Below are positions 24,994 to 32,996 of a stretch of DNA of 64,000 nt, piece after piece; position 1 is the stretch's first letter, and each line of letters starts with the position of its first letter. This DNA comes from DATJPR01 sp963752915 (GTDB lineage Bacteria > Bacteroidota > Ignavibacteria > UBA10030 > UBA6906), in contig CAVVZZ010000011.1 of assembly GCA_963752915.1 (NCBI GenBank), positions 310,001 through 374,000 on the forward strand. Direction: 5' to 3'. Position numbers and translations under genes: made by a program. The notes under the pieces are model-generated. The model searched no databases. It was not told the origin of the DNA and was given only the letters and a program-made list of their open reading frames with translations.

Positions 24994-26019
24994 ATGGACC
25001 GGGTTCGCATCGGCGTTGTCGGCGTTGGCTGGGTAGCGCAGGTGATTCATCTTCCCCTTCTGCTGAAATTTCCGGATGTCGAGATCGTCGCGCTCTGCGA
25101 CCGTGACAGGGCGAAGGCCCGTCTCGTCGCCGAGAAGTTTGGTATTCCAAAGACCTATGGCGACATTGCGGCGATGCTTCGGGAGGAGGAATTGAAGGCG
25201 GTCGTCATCTGTTCTTCGACCGATGCACACAGGGCGCTGGCCATCGCCGCCATCGAGAGCGGGGTCGATGTCCTCATCGAGAAGCCGATTGCACGCCACT
25301 CCGATGAGGCCGCCGCGATCGCCGAAGTGGCGCGGGCGCACAAGCAGGTCGTGATGGTCGGGATGAACCATCGCTTCCGGCCCGATATCATGATCTTGAA
25401 GAGCTTTCTGGAAGGGAAGGAGCTCGGGAAGGTGATCTACGCGCGGACGGGGTGGCTTCGAAAAAGTCCGCGTGATGCATCCTGGTACCTGAATGCGGAA
25501 AAGTCGGGCGGTGGCGTCTTCGTTGATCTTGGCATCGTCATGCTCGATATGGCGTTGTGGCTCATGGGCTATCCTGAGGTTGTTCGCGTCGGGTCTCACC
25601 TCTACCATCACCGGACCAAAGGGGTGGAAGACACTGCCTTGGCCACCCTGACACTTGCCAATGGATCGTCGATCATCATTGAAGTCAGCTGGTCGATGAC
25701 TGTGGAGGAGGATGTGTACTACGGCTTTTTTTTCGGCACCGAAGGAACGGCGAGCCTTCAGCCTTTGCGGATAATCAAGCCGCTTCATGGCAATCTCGTC
25801 AACGTTGCCCCTGCCAAGATCGAAAATCGACAGGCCAATTTCCGGAAGTCCTACGAGAACGAGCTGCGCCACTTCCTCGGCGCGGTGCGGCGCAAACACG
25901 CAGTGATCTCGACGGTCGACGAAGCGTTCCAGAGGATGAGAATTGTTGATGCGGTGTACCGTTCCGCCCGGCTCGGGAAAGAGATCGGCCTGGCAGAACA
26001 CGCAGGGAAATCGTCATGA
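24994..26019 (+). CDS. Gfo/Idh/MocA-family NAD(P)-dependent oxidoreductase
   Basis: 341 residues. N-terminal Rossmann fold with GVVGVGWVAQVIHLP (about 7-21) and the family's EKPIARH (catalytic-region Lys, about 95), then the alpha/beta domain with 'GGGVFVDLGIVMLDMALWLMGYP' where the usual 'D.G.H..D' reads DLGIVMLD. It is a sugar or cyclitol dehydrogenase by family, but the replacement of the conserved His by Val leaves catalysis uncertain. It starts directly after the dxs stop with no gap, and its stop overlaps the response regulator start. Confidence 0.82.
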   Translation: MDRVRIGVVGVGWVAQVIHLPLLLKFPDVEIVALCDRDRAKARLVAEKFGIPKTYGDIAAMLREEELKAVVICSSTDAHRALAIAAIESGVDVLIEKPIARHSDEAAAIAEVARAHKQVVMVGMNHRFRPDIMILKSFLEGKELGKVIYARTGWLRKSPRDASWYLNAEKSGGGVFVDLGIVMLDMALWLMGYPEVVRVGSHLYHHRTKGVEDTALATLTLANGSSIIIEVSWSMTVEEDVYYGFFFGTEGTASLQPLRIIKPLHGNLVNVAPAKIENRQANFRKSYENELRHFLGAVRRKHAVISTVDEAFQRMRIVDAVYRSARLGKEIGLAEHAGKSS

Positions 26020-26699
26020 AGAAGCGCGTTCTCGTGGTGGATGATGAGCGGGATATCGTCGATCTGATCCGCTACAACCTCACAAAAGAAGGATACGAGG
26101 TGAGCGTCGCGCACAACGGTCTTCAGGCGATCGACAAGGCTACTGCCTGCGACCTGGTGATCCTCGATCTGATGATGCCGGTCATGGACGGATTCGAGGC
26201 GTGCAGGAGACTGAAGGGCGACCCGAAGACGTCGCGGATTCCCATTATCTTCCTCACGGCGAAGGCAGGAGAAATCGACGAGGTGGTCGGGCTCGAACTC
26301 GGGGCCGACGACTATATCCAGAAGCCGATCAGCCCGCGAAAGCTCGTGGCCCGTGTCAAAGCAGTCTTCCGACGATACGAACCCCCCCGCGGAGATGCAA
26401 TCGACGAAGGGGTGATCAAGGTCGGCCGGATTGAAATCAATCGTTCCACTTTTACGGTAACAATCGGAAAAAAAGAGGTGTTCTTCCCTCGCAAAGAATT
26501 CGAGCTGCTTGCCCTTCTTGCCTCCAACCCGGGTAAAGTGTACTCCCGTGAAATGCTTCTCAATACCATCTGGGGGGCCGACGTGATTGTCGTCGATCGG
26601 ACGGTCGACGTGCACATTCGCAAGATCCGGGAGAAGCTGGGGGACGATGCTGCAGCCATAGAGACCATCAAAGGCGTCGGCTACCGGTATCGCTCCTGA
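26016..26699 (+). CDS. PhoB/OmpR-type response regulator
   Basis: 227 residues. Receiver domain 1-120 with the acidic pair D9/D10, phosphorylatable D51 (LVILDLMMP), switch Thr in 'IIFLTAKA' and Lys in 'DYIQKPI'. Winged-helix DNA-binding domain about 135-227 ending 'VDVHIRKIREKLGDD...TIKGVGYRY', the OmpR/PhoB signature. Overlaps the upstream gene by ATGA and is followed by its kinase after 60 nt. No phosphate-transport genes are in view, so the signal is unassigned. Confidence 0.92.
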   Translation: MKKRVLVVDDERDIVDLIRYNLTKEGYEVSVAHNGLQAIDKATACDLVILDLMMPVMDGFEACRRLKGDPKTSRIPIIFLTAKAGEIDEVVGLELGADDYIQKPISPRKLVARVKAVFRRYEPPRGDAIDEGVIKVGRIEINRSTFTVTIGKKEVFFPRKEFELLALLASNPGKVYSREMLLNTIWGADVIVVDRTVDVHIRKIREKLGDDAAAIETIKGVGYRYRS

Positions 26700-26759
26700 G
26701 CATATATCTCCTCAGGACAAACATCCTTGCTGGGAATCCTCGCACCCCCCGGATGACCT

Positions 26760-28199
26760 ATGACCATCAAAACGAAAATTACCATATCCTATGTCGTCCT
26801 CGCGATCGGGGGGATCGTGCTGCTGAGCATTCTGGCCTCGTCCCAGATCAACGCGTACCTCGATGACCGGTCGGTCACAAGCTTGCGACAACAAACCGAG
26901 GCGCTTTCGTCCCTGTTCGAATCCGGGCGCCTTACGGTGGATCCGGCAGGGGATACCGACGAGGAGCTCATCCACCTGGCGAGAACGCTTGACCTCCGGC
27001 TCACGCTGATCCGTCGTGATGGCGTCGTCCTGTTCGATTCGGAAGTCATCCGTGATTCGCTCTCCCGCCTCGAAAATCACGGACATAGGCCGGAGGTGCT
27101 CCTCGCGCGGACGTCGCGGACGGGAACGGACAAGCGGCATAGTGTTTCGCTGGATGAAGACCTTCTCTATGCGGCAAAGATGGTCACCGGGCCCCGGCTC
27201 GGCTCGCTGGATTCCGGATTCGTCAGAACGGCGCTGCGTCTGAATGAAATCGTTGCGATCGACAACAGGATTCAGGCCATCATTTGGAGTGTCGGGTTGT
27301 TTGTCGTAATCGTAACCATTGTCGTGAGCCTGCAGGTTTCCCGGCGCGTAACCCGTCCGATCCTCGGGATGGCGGCAATGGCCGTCCGAATCCGTGACGG
27401 GGACTTGCAGCAGCGGATCGAAGTAAAATCGCGCGACGAATTCGGGACACTGGCACAGGCGATCAACGATCTCGCCGGAAAACTGTCGAACGACATCGAA
27501 CAGCTCCGGAAGCTGGAGCGTGTTCGCACGGAATTCCTGGGGAATGTCTCCCACGAGCTTCGAACTCCGATCTTTTCCATTCAAGGATTTATCGAAACGC
27601 TCCTTGACGGAGCCGTAGACGATCCCTCGGTCAACAAGGAATTCCTCGAGAAAGCCCACAAACATGCCGCGCGTCTCAGCACGCTGCTCGACGATCTGAT
27701 CGAGATTTCGAGGATTGAATCGGGGGACATGAAGATGAGCTTCCGCTATTTTGATGTCCGGGAGCTGATCAACGCCGCGGTGGAGGAGATGATAGAGAAT
27801 GCGCAGAAAAAATCGCTGTCCTTGACGACGTCGATCGAGATCGCGGCCGGGGGAACGGCGTTTGGGGACCGCGCGCGGCTCAAGCAGGCCCTCACGAATC
27901 TGATCGACAATGCCATCAAATATACTGATCGAGGAGGGCACATCGTCTGCGGCGCGAAGATGAAGGACGCAAAGATCGAGGTATGGGTCGAAGACTCCGG
28001 GTCCGGTATTCCACCGGAGCATATTGCGAGGATCTTCGAACGGTTTTATCGGGTGGATCGAGACCGATCACGTGAGGTTGGGGGCACCGGACTCGGCCTG
28101 GCCATTGTCAAACACATCGTCGAAGCCCACGGGAGCTCGGTCGTCGTCGAAAGCAAGGTTGGTTCCGGGTCGACGTTCAAATTCTGGCTGAAGCAATGA
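26760..28199 (+). CDS. PhoR-like membrane sensor histidine kinase
   Basis: 479 residues. Two transmembrane helices (about 7-28 and 176-195) flank a periplasmic sensor region of about 145 residues. HAMP about 196-250; HisKA with phosphorylated H265 in NVSHELRTPIFSIQGF; ATPase domain with N-box NLIDNAIKYT, G1 VEDSGSGIPPEH, and G2 GGTGLGLAIVKHI. No PAS domain, unlike classical PhoR. It is the partner of the adjacent regulator and its stop overlaps the ribD start. Confidence 0.92.
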   Translation: MTIKTKITISYVVLAIGGIVLLSILASSQINAYLDDRSVTSLRQQTEALSSLFESGRLTVDPAGDTDEELIHLARTLDLRLTLIRRDGVVLFDSEVIRDSLSRLENHGHRPEVLLARTSRTGTDKRHSVSLDEDLLYAAKMVTGPRLGSLDSGFVRTALRLNEIVAIDNRIQAIIWSVGLFVVIVTIVVSLQVSRRVTRPILGMAAMAVRIRDGDLQQRIEVKSRDEFGTLAQAINDLAGKLSNDIEQLRKLERVRTEFLGNVSHELRTPIFSIQGFIETLLDGAVDDPSVNKEFLEKAHKHAARLSTLLDDLIEISRIESGDMKMSFRYFDVRELINAAVEEMIENAQKKSLSLTTSIEIAAGGTAFGDRARLKQALTNLIDNAIKYTDRGGHIVCGAKMKDAKIEVWVEDSGSGIPPEHIARIFERFYRVDRDRSREVGGTGLGLAIVKHIVEAHGSSVVVESKVGSGSTFKFWLKQ

Positions 28200-29350
28200 A
28201 TCCCTCGCGACAGGACGAGCACGACCGCGGAATGATGCATGCATGTCTCGAGCTCGCTGCCCGGGGCGCCGGCTTTGCCAGTCCCAATCCCATGGTCGGT
28301 GCGATCCTGGAAAAACACGGCCGGATCATCGGAAAGGGATGGCATAAGCGGTCGGGCGGGCCGCATGCGGAAATCGAATGCCTCCGGTCGTGCCGGGAGG
28401 ACCCGCAGGGCGCGACCCTATACGTCAACCTCGAGCCATGCTCGCACCAGGGAAGAACGCCGCCGTGCGCTCCGGCCCTCATCGAGGCCGGCATCCGTCG
28501 TGTCGTAATCGGGACAAAGGATCCCAATCCGTTGGTCCAAGGTAACGGCGCACGGCTGCTTTCAGCGAATGGCGTCGATGTCTGCGTCGGGATACTGGGA
28601 GCCGAGGCCGCATTTTTCAACCGGCACTTCTTCACGCACATCACCGAACAGCGACCGTACGTTCACGTCAAGATTGCACAATCGCTCGATGGAAAGATCT
28701 CCGGGAGCGCAGAACGATGGATCAGTTCCCTCGAGTCGCGTCGGCTTGTTCACCGGTGGAGGGCAATGCATGATGCAATCCTCGTCGGTGCATCCACGGT
28801 CCGCATTGATCGCCCATCCCTGAGCGTGCGGCACAGCAAGGGCCGGCAGCCCACCGTTGTCGTGCTGGATGGAAAGCTCCGTTTGACGTCGAAGGAGATG
28901 CAATTTCCCGCCGCAAATGAACGGAGGGTGATCCTTTGCACAACGTTGAAAGCCATTGAACAACATCGCAGTGTAGTGCGGTCACTCGCCCGTCGGGGTG
29001 TGGAAGTGTTCGCTATTCGTGGGAAGGGGTCGCGTATCGAACTGGGTGACCTTGTGCAGGTGCTATACGAAGGGGGGATCCGATCGATTCTCGTGGAAGG
29101 GGGAGGCGATCTCTTCAGGCAGTTCGCGGAGTCAGGCCTGGTCGATGAGTGGAGCATTTTCGTTGCCCCGAGGATTATTGGAAGAGGGACAGCAGCGTTT
29201 ACCGGCGGATTAAGTCCCGTTTTCAAACCCCAGGAGCGCGCGATGGGGACAATGAACGCTGCCCACGTAGGCAGGGACGTGCTCGTGCGCGCTTTTCGCA
29301 AGAAGTATTTTGTGCACGGGGGAAGGAGAGCTCTTGAGATGGGGGTGTGA
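28196..29350 (+). CDS. ribD: Bifunctional riboflavin biosynthesis protein RibD
   Basis: 384 residues. N-terminal deaminase with 'GFASPNPMVGAIL', the zinc/catalytic HAE (about 61-63) and PCSHQGRTPPC zinc cysteines; C-terminal reductase with 'VHVKIAQSLDGKIS', 'LVGASTVRIDRPSL' and 'ILVEGGGDLFRQF'. It deaminates and then reduces the pyrimidine intermediate of riboflavin synthesis. Starts with an ATGA overlap on the kinase gene. No FMN riboswitch was seen in this operon, consistent with control from a distant promoter. Confidence 0.93.
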   Translation: MNPSRQDEHDRGMMHACLELAARGAGFASPNPMVGAILEKHGRIIGKGWHKRSGGPHAEIECLRSCREDPQGATLYVNLEPCSHQGRTPPCAPALIEAGIRRVVIGTKDPNPLVQGNGARLLSANGVDVCVGILGAEAAFFNRHFFTHITEQRPYVHVKIAQSLDGKISGSAERWISSLESRRLVHRWRAMHDAILVGASTVRIDRPSLSVRHSKGRQPTVVVLDGKLRLTSKEMQFPAANERRVILCTTLKAIEQHRSVVRSLARRGVEVFAIRGKGSRIELGDLVQVLYEGGIRSILVEGGGDLFRQFAESGLVDEWSIFVAPRIIGRGTAAFTGGLSPVFKPQERAMGTMNAAHVGRDVLVRAFRKKYFVHGGRRALEMGV

Positions 29351-29376
29351 TGGAATCTAACGAAAGGCAGAACATC

Positions 29377-30045
29377 ATGTTCACAGGAATCATCACCGAT
29401 ATCGGAAAGATCATCAGTGCGGAGAAAATCGGTGGAGGAGTGTCCCTTACAGTACAAGCTCCTGCGTCCTCATCCGAGTTGCATGTCGGAGACAGCGTGA
29501 GCCTGAATGGGGCGTGTCAGACGGTTGTCCAGCGGACGAAAACCCGGTTCTCAGTGGTCGCAGTCGAAGAAACACTACAGAAGACGACGCTCGGGGAGCT
29601 GCAACCGGGATCGACAATCAATCTCGAATTGCCCATGCGGCTCTCCGACCGGCTCGGCGGGCATGTTGTCCTGGGTCATGTGGACTGTGTCGGATGGATC
29701 GCGGGAATCGAGCCCAGGGAAACGAGCAAGGTCCTTCGAATTGCCTTCCCACAAAAGTTCAGGCGTTATGTCATTCCTGTGGGCTCCATCGCAGTGGATG
29801 GGATCAGCCTGACGATTGCGTCCGTGGAGGAGAATTTCTTTACCGTGTCGATCATACCACACACGCTGGAAGTAACAACGCTGGCAACCGCAGGCGTTGG
29901 AACGAAGGTGAACCTCGAGTTCGATGTTCTGGGGAAATATGTGGAGAGCATTTTGCGAAACGGGGGGTCTGGAGAGGGGGAGAATGGAGGAACAGGGGAA
30001 GGCGTGACATGGGATAAGCTGAACAGGTGGGGGTATGATGGATAG
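29377..30045 (+). CDS. ribE: Riboflavin synthase alpha chain
   Basis: 222 residues from the canonical MFTGII start at 29377 (earlier GTG and ATG codons at 29347 and 29350 overlap ribD and do not fit the family). Two lumazine-binding repeats: residues 1-96 with 'GDSVSLNGACQTV', and 97-195 with 'LGGHVVLGHVDCVG' and 'SIAVDGISLTI'. It converts two lumazines to riboflavin. The last 25 residues (Gly/Glu-rich, GEGENGGTGEG) go beyond the normal end and are encoded by low-complexity repeat DNA. Confidence 0.92.
   Translation: MFTGIITDIGKIISAEKIGGGVSLTVQAPASSSELHVGDSVSLNGACQTVVQRTKTRFSVVAVEETLQKTTLGELQPGSTINLELPMRLSDRLGGHVVLGHVDCVGWIAGIEPRETSKVLRIAFPQKFRRYVIPVGSIAVDGISLTIASVEENFFTVSIIPHTLEVTTLATAGVGTKVNLEFDVLGKYVESILRNGGSGEGENGGTGEGVTWDKLNRWGYDG
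29958..30035 (+). repeat. Purine-rich low-complexity repeat reading into ribE
   Basis: Runs of GGGGG, GGAGAGGGGGAG, AATGGAGG and AACAGGGGAAGG make up the 3' end of ribE and its Gly/Glu tail. Composition is unlike the coding sequence before it and like the stretches at 11115-11155 and 55371-55460. Confidence 0.5.
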
Positions 30046-30122
30046 AATTTTAGGTTTGAGAGTTTAAGTCTTAAATTTTTCGTCGATATGAAAGGCTGTG
30101 AAGATGAGGGGGAGGTGTTCTG

Positions 30123-30151
30123 TTGCTTCAGTTTGCTGAAGTGCGTATATT
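30123..30151 (+). promoter_or_regulatory. Candidate promoter of secG
   Basis: TTGCTT, 17-nt spacer, TATATT; the -10 box ends 42 nt before the secG ATG. The preceding sequence (30046-30120) is AT-rich for this window. Confidence 0.5.
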
Positions 30152-30193
30152 GAAGTACTATAGCCAAAACAGTGTCATATTCCCGGAATCCGC

Positions 30194-30577
30194 ATGTTTA
30201 CATTCCTGATTGCTCTTGAAGTCATCGTAAGCGTCTTGTTGATCCTTGTCATCCTGATGCAGTCAAGCAAGGGCGGGGGTTTGGCGGGGACGTTTGGCGG
30301 GGGAAACGTCGGGATGATGTTCGGCGTCCGTCGGACTGCCGATTTCCTGATTCGCGGGACGCAGATTCTTGCCGCACTCTTCATCATCGTGGCGCTGGTC
30401 ACCAACATCTTCTTTCTCCCGCGTCAGGGAACAAGAATTGACAGCATCCTGCAACGCGGAACTCCGTCGCACGGAGCCATGACCCCGCAGCTGCCGCCGA
30501 CGTCTGAACCATCGCAGACAGCTCCAGCACAGACAGCGCCTTCGCAGACGCTTCCAACGCCGACAAACGGGCGCTAA
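30194..30577 (+). CDS. secG: Preprotein translocase subunit SecG
   Basis: 127 residues. Two transmembrane helices (about 3-22 and 54-73) around the conserved loop 'VILMQSSKGGGLAGTFGGG', then a Pro/Thr/Gln-rich tail of about 45 residues with repeated SQTAPAQTAP-like units. SecG aids SecYE and SecA in export. The tail is longer than in Escherichia coli but common in this lineage. Followed by a strong hairpin. Confidence 0.93.
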   Translation: MFTFLIALEVIVSVLLILVILMQSSKGGGLAGTFGGGNVGMMFGVRRTADFLIRGTQILAALFIIVALVTNIFFLPRQGTRIDSILQRGTPSHGAMTPQLPPTSEPSQTAPAQTAPSQTLPTPTNGR

Positions 30578-30603
30578 TCACCGTTTTCAGGATTGTTCTG
30601 TAA

Positions 30604-30639
30604 CAAGGCCCCGCCCGACGGATGTCGGACGGGGCCTTG
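30604..30639. terminator. Strong hairpin between secG and the convergent surface-protein operon
   Basis: 16-bp stem (CAAGGCCCCGCCCGAC with its near-complement, one C-A mismatch) and a 4-nt loop, placed between two convergent stops. There is no clear T-run on either side, but position and strength suggest a two-way terminator. Confidence 0.7.
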
Positions 30640-30679
30640 CTCATATCACCCCTCGTGCAACACTCTTCGATTCGACGCC

Positions 30680-32995
30680 CTACCGGACAACGACCGCAAC
30701 CTGCTCCGAAAGAGGGGCCTGACCGCCGACCTCGGTGGCGACCTTCACTGCATATCGGTATGTCCCTTTGCCGGTGTCCGGTGTATCTCTGAAGGTTCGA
30801 AGAGAGCCATCGACGGCCTTGTAGGTCGTCAGCCCGTTTGCCCCAGCATCCCGGTAGACAACAAACCAGAACTTCTCTTTCTTGATGGGCGCATACGCCC
30901 AAGTAAGAGTGATAACATTCTCCTTTTCCTGATAGAGGGCGTGAAGATCTTTGACCCCAGGCCTGATGCCGGTATCATATGGTCGGGCAGTCACGGTCGG
31001 CGAAGGTTTTGAATGAAGGCCGGAGCTGTCGATAGCTTCGACCGCATACTCGTACACCGTTCGAGGGATGACATCTTTGTCAACATAGAGGGAATCCTGT
31101 CGCCCGAACGTGCGCAGCGCTGTCCACAACGAGTCGCGCGTAGTCCTCCGGAGAATCCGATGGGAACGCACATCCAGACTCGGACTGGGCGCCCACCCGA
31201 GAACGACAGCAGTGTCCGACACAAGAACGGACGTAAAGATCGGACTCGCCGGCGGTACGAGGTCGGGACGTGTGATCGCCAGAATCGGAGAGAACTTGGA
31301 TGGAATATACCGCCGGTTGACGGCGGCGATCCTGTAGAAGACCTTCCGTGTCAGGGTGCTCACCGAAACCGTGTCGGTGAACATGGTGTCGGCGATAACA
31401 CGACCGACGCGAACTGCAAACGTATCGACGGGAGAGTTGGACCAGTACACTCTATACCCCAGCAACGTCGGCTCGGGGCCGGGATGCCAATGCAGAGTGA
31501 CGACCCCCGTCGTGTCGATCGTCCCGGCGAATCCCGTTGGTATGCTCGGTGGCGTGGTGTCGATCCGCTCAGAATAGACGGGAAACGATCTGCTGATGTT
31601 CCCGGAGGTATCGAGCGCAGCAACGATATAGTATGGCTCATCGGCGACACCAAGCGAATCAGTGTACTCTCTCACCGACGGTTGGAGAAGATGCTTCTGG
31701 ATGGCAAGAGCTATGGCATCATCATCGGAAAGAGGCGTGGTGGAGACCGGGCGTTCCTGGGCAGCGTGGTAGCCCGTTTGCCAGAACGCGCTTCGCAGGA
31801 CAAGGAACCCGCGGAAATCCGGAGGAACCGATGGAATATCCCAGGAGAGCTTGATGCCGTGTCTACCCATATCGATGGGTCGTTGGGCAATCGGGGGCGG
31901 AGGAGGGGTGATGTCATGAGGCATCGCCTCGACTTCGGCCGGTTCCGAGAGTTCTCCAAAGGGAGAGACTCCTTGCACGCGGTAGCGGTAGTGATGATAA
32001 TCTACAACTGCGGAATCGGGGTAGGCGATTGCCTCGGATTGCGCCGATTGTCCGCCGGGGATGAACAAGTTGACATTTAATCGGCGGTACGTGGTACCGC
32101 CGTCGTCAGAGCGAGAAATGTAGAACCCGCCGTAGCGACTCCCGAGAGGACCTTGAGACCAACGAAGGATGACAAGCCGGTCAAGCGCTTCGGCTTGCAG
32201 GTCGGGCGGGGGAGGGACAGGGAGGAGCTCCCCCGGACTGGCGACCGTTCCGCCTTCATTGACAGTGTAGGTGGTGTCTTTTTTTGCGGGTCGGACGGTA
32301 TAGACATATTGGTTCCCCCGCTCAGCCGTGCGATCAACGAATCGAAGGGCAAGGCCGTTGGCGGCAACAGGATCGTTGTCGGCAGCGAGCATGGCGTAAG
32401 CGTAGCGGGCGAACAGTTCGTCGACTGCCGCTTTGATCGTACCGACCTCGGTACTTTTCTGGATTTCCGGGACGAACGATTTCGCATGGAGGGCGCCTGC
32501 AGCGACTGCCGCCCACCGGTCAGCGTGGTTTGCGCGCGCAGCCCATTCAGTCATTGTCCAGGGGCGCAACGGCTCGCGTGTCAGCGTAATGATCGTGCGT
32601 TTGTCGACGCTGCCGTCTTGTTGCACGGTACCACGGGAGATGATGAACCCCGTCTTGTTGGCGGACGACCACCCGCCGGGCGTGGATGCACCCCATCGAA
32701 GGACGATCGAGTCGCCTGCCGCCCGTGAGAGGACGATGATCTCGGCCGTACGCGGGCGAGGATTTGCTCCGGTATGACCCGCCGCGTTCGCTTTTGCCAC
32801 TGAGGCTGAATCACCATGTTCGAGCATCGTCCCATACTTGTCGAGGGAATCGGCGCGGGGGATTCCGTTCGCAGGGACTGTAGGCACAAACACCGGGTGT
32901 TTCGCCGTCTGACTCTGGGCAGGGGTGACAATCGCTCCGACCCCGATGAGAATCAACGGAATCAGGAATTGACTGGATAAAGTCCGGTTTCTCAT
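30680..32995 (-). CDS. Secreted protein with fibronectin type III-like modules
   Basis: 771 residues. Signal peptide about 1-28. From about residue 270 to the end there are several fn3-like beta-sandwich units with recurring phrases: 'LDRLVILRWSQGP.....YGGFYISRS', 'GIKLSWDIPSVPPDFRGFLVLRS', 'VVTLHWHPGPEPTLLGYRVYWS', 'AVVLGWAPSPSLDVRSHRILRR' and 'VITLTWAYAPIKKEKFWFVVYRD'. No catalytic motif. The start codon is 1 nt after the stop of the 1950-residue gene, so they are coupled; probably a cell-surface or adhesive partner of that protein. Confidence 0.8.
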   Translation of the reverse strand: MRNRTLSSQFLIPLILIGVGAIVTPAQSQTAKHPVFVPTVPANGIPRADSLDKYGTMLEHGDSASVAKANAAGHTGANPRPRTAEIIVLSRAAGDSIVLRWGASTPGGWSSANKTGFIISRGTVQQDGSVDKRTIITLTREPLRPWTMTEWAARANHADRWAAVAAGALHAKSFVPEIQKSTEVGTIKAAVDELFARYAYAMLAADNDPVAANGLALRFVDRTAERGNQYVYTVRPAKKDTTYTVNEGGTVASPGELLPVPPPPDLQAEALDRLVILRWSQGPLGSRYGGFYISRSDDGGTTYRRLNVNLFIPGGQSAQSEAIAYPDSAVVDYHHYRYRVQGVSPFGELSEPAEVEAMPHDITPPPPPIAQRPIDMGRHGIKLSWDIPSVPPDFRGFLVLRSAFWQTGYHAAQERPVSTTPLSDDDAIALAIQKHLLQPSVREYTDSLGVADEPYYIVAALDTSGNISRSFPVYSERIDTTPPSIPTGFAGTIDTTGVVTLHWHPGPEPTLLGYRVYWSNSPVDTFAVRVGRVIADTMFTDTVSVSTLTRKVFYRIAAVNRRYIPSKFSPILAITRPDLVPPASPIFTSVLVSDTAVVLGWAPSPSLDVRSHRILRRTTRDSLWTALRTFGRQDSLYVDKDVIPRTVYEYAVEAIDSSGLHSKPSPTVTARPYDTGIRPGVKDLHALYQEKENVITLTWAYAPIKKEKFWFVVYRDAGANGLTTYKAVDGSLRTFRDTPDTGKGTYRYAVKVATEVGGQAPLSEQVAVVVR

Positions 32996-32996
32996 G

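Noticed and set aside
26905..26935. TTCGAATC-type sequence suggesting a tRNA T-arm
   Set aside because: It lies inside the kinase coding sequence and has no matching acceptor or anticodon arms; similar strings in bamD and the CapA gene are also coding.
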